Shown one piece after another: positions 36,487-40,810 of a DNA stretch of 40,810 bases. Location of the stretch: contig JAFTGH010000042.1 in the NCBI GenBank assembly GCA_017458005.1, positions 1-40,810 of the forward strand. The letters run 5' to 3'. The DNA comes from Prevotella sp. (GTDB lineage Bacteria; Bacteroidota; Bacteroidia; Bacteroidales; Bacteroidaceae). The notes beneath the pieces were generated by a model. The model searched no databases. It saw only the letters and a list, made by a program, of their open reading frames with translations, and was not told where the DNA came from. Made by a program: the position numbers and the translations under genes. Positions within the stretch are counted from its first letter, which is position 1, and every line of letters begins with the position of its first letter.

Positions 36487-37607
36487 TGACGATTAAACAA
36501 ATAGAAGTAACCGTTGGCGAGATAACCTTGGGTTACGTGAACAACGATGAACAAGGCGTTCGTGGATATAATGGAAAACTCGACATCCGCCCACCTTATC
36601 AGCGTGAGTTTATCTACAACGAGAAGGAGCAGCAGGCAGTGATAACTACAGTGCTGCATGGCTATCCGCTGAACGTGATGTACTGGGTAAAACGCTCAGA
36701 CGATGCAGATTGTCCCTACGAGGTGATGGACGGACAGCAGCGTACGCTCTCACTCTGTGAGTATGTAGCAGGTAAGTTCTCGTATGAGTTTAAGAACTTC
36801 TTCAACCAGCCAGAGGATGTACAGCGGAAGATATTGAACTATCCTTTGACCGTGTATGTCTGTGAAGGCGAGGCATCAGAGAAACTGGAATGGTTTCAGA
36901 CAATCAACATTGCAGGAAAGCCATTGAACGAGCAGGAGATAAACAATGCCATCTTTGCAGGTCCTTTCGTCAGTGATGCCAAACGTCATTTCTCAAAATC
37001 AAACTGTGGTGCCTATCGCTTAGGCAAAGACTTGGTAAACGGTACACCAATCCGTCAGGACTTCTTGAAGAAAGCACTGGAATGGATGGCAGACCATGAG
37101 ACAAGACAAGGACATCGGATGACGGCAGTGAGTTATATGTCTGCCCATCAGCACGACCCGAATGCCAATAACCTCTGGCAATACTTCCAAACGGTACTCA
37201 ATTGGGCTATGAATAACTTCGACATGAAGAAGTTCAAGAAGATCATGAAGGGATTGGATTGGGCGTTATTCTATGACAAATACCATAATGAGACGTTGGA
37301 TGTGGTAGCATTGGGAAAGCGTATCTCAGAACTGATGCGCGACAGCGAGATACAGAAGCAGTCGGGTATTATTCCTTATGTACTGACTGGTGATGAGCAT
37401 TATCTCGACCTGCGTGCCTTCCCGGAGGATATCAAACTGGCTGTATGGGAACAGCAAAGCCATCGATGTGTGCTCTGCGGAAAGGAGTTCGACTATGAGT
37501 TTATGGAGGGTGACCACATCACTCCTTGGCGTGAAGGCGGACGAACTATAGTGGAGAACTGCCAGATGCTTTGTCGTGAATGTAATCGTAGGAAAGGAAG
37601 TAAATAA
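36483..37607 (+). CDS. DUF262 and HNH endonuclease-domain protein
   Basis: A 374-residue protein. The N-terminal DUF262 part (about 10-190) contains IRPPYQREFIYNEKEQQAVI and the signature EVMDGQQRTLSL, a ParB/Srx-like NTP-binding element known from GmrS, SspE and related defence proteins. The C-terminus is an HNH nuclease (about 328-374) with zinc Cys pairs in CVLCGKEF and CRECNRRKG, and GDHITPW with the catalytic His. DUF262 proteins with nuclease domains restrict foreign or modified DNA. The 4-bp overlap with the adenine methyltransferase suggests the methylase either protects host sites or creates the mark the nuclease senses. DUF1524 is the more usual nuclease partner, so HNH is a variation. 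A hairpin follows the gene. Confidence 0.87.
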   Translation: MMTIKQIEVTVGEITLGYVNNDEQGVRGYNGKLDIRPPYQREFIYNEKEQQAVITTVLHGYPLNVMYWVKRSDDADCPYEVMDGQQRTLSLCEYVAGKFSYEFKNFFNQPEDVQRKILNYPLTVYVCEGEASEKLEWFQTINIAGKPLNEQEINNAIFAGPFVSDAKRHFSKSNCGAYRLGKDLVNGTPIRQDFLKKALEWMADHETRQGHRMTAVSYMSAHQHDPNANNLWQYFQTVLNWAMNNFDMKKFKKIMKGLDWALFYDKYHNETLDVVALGKRISELMRDSEIQKQSGIIPYVLTGDEHYLDLRAFPEDIKLAVWEQQSHRCVLCGKEFDYEFMEGDHITPWREGGRTIVENCQMLCRECNRRKGSK

Positions 37608-37641
37608 CTAATAAACTACAAACAGCAATTAACCCTGCTAT

Positions 37642-37711
37642 CCCTGCTACAATCTGCATAACTCATTGATAATCAAGGAAAATTTGTAGCAGGGTTAGGC
37701 TACAACCCTGC
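37642..37711 (+). terminator. Alternative hairpins after the DUF262-HNH gene
   Basis: CCCTGCTACAA (37642-37652) is the exact complement of TTGTAGCAGGG (37684-37694). Overlapping it, GCAGGGTT (37689-37696) and AACCCTGC (37704-37711) form a second perfect stem with a 7-base loop. The two stems exclude each other. They lie 35-100 bp past the stop and could end transcription, though the following T-run is weak. Confidence 0.5.
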
Positions 37712-38009
37712 ACCTTTTGAGAAAAGCGGGACTCTTGCTTTGGCAAGAGACTTTGTCGATGACTGATGATTCACACATCATAGGAATCAAAAGGATGACA
37801 TCTACGTTCTGTAGATGCCAACCTTTGCATTTATTAGCCTCTCTGTATTCGATGTGAAGTGCCGGTGTAATCAGTTGTTGGAAGTATCCTAATCGGTAGG
37901 TTTGCTGGCTTTACGAACTTTCCGAGATGAATCCTAATCCTCTTCTTTGGGCTGTATAAATCCAATAGGGCGACGCTTCTTCAAGGTCGCAATTTGCGAC
38001 CTTAAACGA
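37712..38009. other. Intergenic stretch holding a partial copy of the dispersed element (37811-37884)
   Basis: No gene is supported. From 37811 to 37884 the sequence matches the middle of the 250-bp element (38051-38124) with several mismatches, sharing TCGATGTGAAGTGCC and AATCAGTTGTTGGAAG. It lacks both ends of the element, so it is an older fragment. A short hairpin GGTCGCAAT/TTGCGACC lies at about 37985-38002. Confidence 0.6.
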
Positions 38010-38260
38010 GAAAACTGGGGGACAGTTCTCAGTAATCCACTTTAGAAATTGTAAATGCCATCCTTTGTATTTATTAGTCCCTATGTCTTCGATGTGAAGT
38101 GCCGTTGTAATCAGTTGTTGGAAGAGTAAATAGCCCCTACTTCCTCCCTTCGAAGGCCGTACCTTCGACCCTCGAAGGCGGCACCTCCTGCCCCCGGAGG
38201 TACGGGCTTCGTGGCAAGGAGGAGGCACCTTTGTAGAGTGTCGCATAAAAAAAGGATTTT
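38010..38260. repeat. 250-bp dispersed element, copy A
   Basis: About 250 bp repeated at 38727-38976 (offset 717 bp) with only a handful of differences. It starts GAAAACTGGGGGACAGTTCT and ends CATAAAAAAAGGATTTT. The centre is GC-rich and self-complementary: CCTTCGA/TCGAAGG is a tight hairpin, and CCTCC/GGAGG pair around TGCCCCC. An open frame on the minus strand crosses it but has no homology I recognise. It is probably a non-coding mobile or miniature element. Confidence 0.85.
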
Positions 38261-38540
38261 CGAAAAACATGTAACCATATAACACGACAGCCCTCAAACG
38301 ACCTTGTACAAAGGGTTTGAGGTATGTTACATGTTGCCTAAACATGTAACATACATGTACCATAGTGAGGTGTATGTTAGAAGTATGTTATATGTTCGAC
38401 AAACATATAACATGGTGTGAGCCCAGTGTTTATCGGGGATTGAACCACATGATGTTATATAGTTACATGTTTTTCGCAATTCGTTCAAAAATCAATCGGC
38501 AACTGAAAGGCAATCAGTTACCGACGGAGAGCCTTTCAGT
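38261..38540. repeat. Cluster of hairpins enclosed by a 24-bp inverted repeat
   Basis: Positions 38261-38284 and 38453-38476 are complementary at 23 of 24 bases. Inside are CCTCAAAC/GTTTGAGG (38292-38299, 38315-38322), TATGTTACATGTT/AACATGTAACATA (38323-38335, 38341-38353) and ATGTTATATGTT/AACATATAACAT (38385-38396, 38402-38413). Beyond lies CTGAAAGGC/GCCTTTCAG (38503-38511, 38531-38539). No gene is supported. The repeated ACATGTAACAT and ACATATAACAT cores suggest a shared origin. Confidence 0.75.
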
Positions 38541-38576
38541 CGGCATCAGATTTTGTTCCAAAGAGGTCTCGATTTT

Positions 38577-38700
38577 ACTCCGATATAGTTAATGACTTAC
38601 TCCGATATGGGTTATGGGGGTATAACCCATATCGGAGTGTAGGTATAAGGATTATCGGAACAAGTGATAAAGACTATCGGAGTAAGTGATTAAGTATATC
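38577..38700. repeat. Palindromic array of TATCGGAGT motifs around a perfect 16-bp hairpin
   Basis: ACTCCGATA occurs at 38577 and 38599 (22 bp apart). Its complement TATCGGAGT, or the variant TATCGGAAC, occurs at 38630, 38653 and 38675 (23 and 22 bp apart). The centre, 38600-38615 and 38622-38637, is a perfect 16-bp stem with a 6-base loop. The last two units extend into a 20-bp direct repeat (TATCGGAnnAAGTGATnAAG). The layout resembles binding sites for a multimeric protein or a small hairpin-type mobile element. Confidence 0.75.
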
Positions 38701-38726
38701 TTTTACTGGGGTGTAACCTTTTTTGC

Positions 38727-38976
38727 GAAAACTGGGGGACAGTTCTCAGTAATCCACTTTAGAAATTGTAAATGCCATCCTATGCGTTTATTAGTCCCTA
38801 TGTATTCGATGTGAAGTGCCGTTGTAATCAGTTATTGGAAGAGTAAATAGCCCCAACTTCCTCCCTTCGAAGGCCGTACCTTCGACCCTCGAAGGCGGCA
38901 CCTCCTGCCCCCGGAGGTACGGGCTTCGTGGCAAGGAGGAGGCACCTTTGTAAAATGGCGCATAAAAAAGGATTTT
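38727..38976. repeat. 250-bp dispersed element, copy B
   Basis: Second near-complete copy of 38010-38260, ending at GGATTTT exactly where the insertion sequence begins (38977). It differs by a few substitutions and one base in the terminal A-run. Together the copies bracket the hairpin clusters at 38261-38700. Confidence 0.85.
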
Positions 38977-39001
38977 GGTTCTTCGTCAATTTGGGTGATA
39001 A
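38977..39001 (+). repeat. Left terminal inverted repeat of the ISL3 element
   Basis: 25 bp, perfect complement of 40785-40809. It directly follows the GGATTTT end of the 250-bp element. Confidence 0.9.
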
Positions 39002-39062
39002 ACAAACATTACAAAATTTAACTATCTATCTGATAATCAACATATTAGTTAACATAATAAAG

Positions 39063-39093
39063 TTGTAGATGTGCGTATTTTTTCGTATCTTTG
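39063..39093 (+). promoter_or_regulatory. Promoter of the ISL3 transposase
   Basis: TTG (39063-39065), a 20-bp spacer and TATCTTTG (39086-39093) match the Bacteroidetes form. The last three bases of the -7 box are the TTG that an automatic call would take as start codon, so translation must begin further downstream on a transcript from this promoter. Confidence 0.65.
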
Positions 39094-39096
39094 TAT

Positions 39097-40800
39097 GTGA
39101 ACCCAAAGAAGAAAAAGCGCCCATCTACAGAGCGCAAATGTACTAAGAAATCTGGACTCTCACAAGTAATTGCCCGGATAAAATCATCGGTGAGTGAAAA
39201 ATGTCATGCCTGGCGTATCAGCCTTGACGGTGTGACCAGTGCAGAATCATACACAAGCATCCAGGCTCATACAACAGGAAAGACGGGCGTATGTCCTTGT
39301 TGCGGCAAGCGTAGCAGGACAGTCCACAGCCATCGTCTGCGCAAGATACAATGTGCGGAGTTTCTTGGCAGTCGGACGATACTGGTACTCGATGTCCGCC
39401 ATTTTGTATGCACTAATCCCAGTTGTAGGCGGAAGACATTCGTCGAGCCTTTGGCGATGACGCATCTCTACGGTCGCCATACGCATGAGGTGGAGAAGCG
39501 TATACGTCATGAGGCTTTGGGGCAGTCGGCACGCAGGGCTTCCGAGACGTTGGGCATGCAGCATATAAAGGTCAGTCCTTCGGCTATTATTCGTACACTG
39601 CGCCGGATGGGTCATGCCAATCCTGAGGTACGCACGAGTGGATTTGTCGGGCTGGACGACTTTGCCAAACGGAAGGGACAGAAGTATATGTGTGCTGTCG
39701 TAGACCACTACACGAGGGCTCCCGTTGCGGTATTCGATTCCAGATACGGCAGTGAGATAACGGACTGGCTGCGCGCTCATCCTGAGATAAAGGTCGTCAC
39801 GCGTGACGGGAGTCAGGGCTATCGGGAGATCATCAGTGCCGCATCCGGAGGGATCATCCAGGTCTCCGACCGCTTTCACCTGATGAAGAATCTCAAGGAA
39901 GCGTCCGTAGACCCTATCAGGACATTACTCGGACAGAGGAAGCAAAGACGGCACTATCCCTATCCGACGGAAGAGGAGGCCTACGGATTCATTTTTGGGG
40001 AAATCCTCCAGATGGGAGATGCCAGGCACAGGAGGAGGGTGAAGGACTACTACGACTCCCGCCGTTTGAAGGACGAGGGGATGAGTACGGCACAGATAGC
40101 ATCAGCGCTTGCCTTTAGTACGCGCAGGGCGGCTAAGGTATTCCGTACGGACATCTGGTTCCTGCTCAGCCGTGACCAGAAGGTGGCTATGAAGGCGGCG
40201 AGGAAGATGGCAAGCACGATAAGCAAGGGGCATATAACGCCGGAATCCGTCGTTAAAAACATGGGCGGCAAAGTTGAGCCGAGAATAGTCAGGAGATGCA
40301 TGAGAACACTCTACGACCATTACAGACCACTGTTTGATGAGGTGCGCAGACAGAACCGCGCATTAGGAGATAAGGGAAAAACGACACCAGTCAAGGGCAG
40401 CAGCATCTGGAAATATATTGTTACAGGGAAGACATGCTCCAAAAGACTGGAGGAATTGGGACAGACACATCCGGAGATTGACCAACTGATGAAAATTTGC
40501 ATAGGCTTTAGGAAGATGCTTCATAATGAGGAGGACGCACCAAGTATGGACGACTGGCTGAAAGAGGCTGGGAATTGTAAACTGAAAGAGATGAGGGCTT
40601 TTGCAAAGCATGTAGAAAGGGACAGGAATGCTATAGAGCAAGCCTGCGCAACGAATTTTAGCAACGCGTTGTTAGAAGGTACGGTCAATAAAGCAAAAGC
40701 TATCAAAAGGGCAATGTACAATAGGGCTAAGGCGAGTGTCTTCAGGGCAAAACTACTATATGCGAACAATAAATGCTCATATAATTATCACCCAAATTGA
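39097..40800 (+). CDS. ISL3-family transposase
   Basis: A DDE transposase of about 567 residues. The N-terminal zinc finger of ISL3 proteins is visible as VCPCCGKRSRTVHSH and FVCTNPSCRRKTF (about 65-120). A helix-turn-helix region (RRASETLGMQHIKVSPSAII) follows. The DDE catalytic core starts at GFVGLDDFAKRKGQKY, continues at VVTRDGSQGY and SDRFHLMKNL, and ends at LLEGTVNKAKAIKRAMYNRA, which supplies the catalytic Glu. The frame has no ATG before about codon 125. A TTG at 39091 overlaps the promoter, so GTG at 39097 is used here as the most upstream start compatible with it; the true start may be another non-ATG codon. The gene appears intact and ends inside the right terminal repeat. Confidence 0.88.
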   Translation: MNPKKKKRPSTERKCTKKSGLSQVIARIKSSVSEKCHAWRISLDGVTSAESYTSIQAHTTGKTGVCPCCGKRSRTVHSHRLRKIQCAEFLGSRTILVLDVRHFVCTNPSCRRKTFVEPLAMTHLYGRHTHEVEKRIRHEALGQSARRASETLGMQHIKVSPSAIIRTLRRMGHANPEVRTSGFVGLDDFAKRKGQKYMCAVVDHYTRAPVAVFDSRYGSEITDWLRAHPEIKVVTRDGSQGYREIISAASGGIIQVSDRFHLMKNLKEASVDPIRTLLGQRKQRRHYPYPTEEEAYGFIFGEILQMGDARHRRRVKDYYDSRRLKDEGMSTAQIASALAFSTRRAAKVFRTDIWFLLSRDQKVAMKAARKMASTISKGHITPESVVKNMGGKVEPRIVRRCMRTLYDHYRPLFDEVRRQNRALGDKGKTTPVKGSSIWKYIVTGKTCSKRLEELGQTHPEIDQLMKICIGFRKMLHNEEDAPSMDDWLKEAGNCKLKEMRAFAKHVERDRNAIEQACATNFSNALLEGTVNKAKAIKRAMYNRAKASVFRAKLLYANNKCSYNYHPN

Positions 40801-40809
40801 CGAAGAACC
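40785..40809 (-). repeat. Right terminal inverted repeat of the ISL3 element
   Basis: 25 bp, perfect complement of 38977-39001. The transposase stop codon (40798-40800) lies inside it. One base of flank remains in the window. Confidence 0.9.
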
Positions 40810-40810
40810 A

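Larger units (their letters stand above)
38977..40809 (+). mobile_element. Complete ISL3-family insertion sequence (1833 bp)
   Basis: The element is bounded by perfect 25-bp inverted repeats, left at 38977-39001 and right at 40785-40809, both starting GGTTCTTCGTCAATTTGGGT when read inward. It holds one transposase gene whose stop codon lies inside the right repeat. ISL3 elements usually make 8-bp target duplications. The left flank is AGGATTTT (38969-38976), and the only base visible to the right (40810, A) agrees with a copy of it. The target site is the end of dispersed element copy B. Confidence 0.9.

Noticed and set aside
37911-38363. Minus-strand 150-residue frame across copy A of the dispersed element
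   Set aside because: It crosses repeats and hairpins, uses no typical start context, and the frame is not kept in copy B.
38261-38700. CRISPR array
   Set aside because: Repeat units are few, palindromic and in both orientations; there are no unique spacers of constant length and no cas genes.

Overview
The window looks like a gut or rumen Bacteroidales chromosome, most likely Prevotella or a close relative. The evidence is protein family content, several promoters with the Bacteroidetes form (TTTG or TTG, about 20 bp, TAnnTTTG), mostly A-rich ribosome sites, and lipid-free signal peptides on large glycoside hydrolases. No rRNA or tRNA gene was seen. The species call is an inference.

Layout. 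(1) 1-1127: a fragment of an unknown gene, a 21-bp tandem repeat, and a HicB antitoxin gene behind the stub of its HicA toxin. (2) 1189-31935: a carbohydrate-use region in five tightly packed blocks. 1189-7746 (+) holds a beta-propeller/GH2/malectin fusion and a shortened LacZ-type GH2. 7756-10199 (-) holds a DapA-family aldolase and a sodium:solute symporter. 10309-24819 (+) holds GH2, GH106, an SGNH acetylesterase, a DUF5703-GH78 fusion and a three-module corrinoid methyltransferase. 24827-26505 (-) holds a UroD-family methyltransferase and a MetH-activation-like protein. 26616-31935 (+) holds a beta-helix protein, a cytoplasmic GH31 and a second symporter. No SusC/SusD pair is present; import seems to rely on the two symporters. 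(3) 31956-37607: accessory genes: an AAA ATPase, a Fic protein lacking the catalytic His, and an EcoRI-type adenine methyltransferase overlapping a DUF262-HNH nuclease. (4) 37608-40809: 1.4 kb of repeats and hairpins followed by a complete ISL3-family insertion sequence with 25-bp perfect terminal repeats.

How the parts may work together. Secreted rhamnosidases (GH106, GH78), GH2 enzymes and an esterase would trim a rhamnose-containing, acetylated plant glycan or glycoside. The symporters would import small products. GH31 and the aldolase would act in the cytoplasm. The most unusual element is the 942-residue protein at 21991-24819: a UroD-like methyltransferase, a homocysteine methyltransferase and a cobalamin-binding module on one chain, four bases behind the GH78 gene. 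Next to it, convergently, are a second UroD-like methyltransferase with a zinc motif and a reactivation-type protein. Together they could remove O-methyl groups from sugars or aromatic aglycones anaerobically and pass them to homocysteine. This is a hypothesis from domain content and gene order; no substrate can be read from sequence.

A second theme is repeat DNA inside genes: an 8-bp array in the GH106 signal peptide, a 22-bp array before its C-terminal domain, and a 9-bp array in the linker of the corrinoid fusion.
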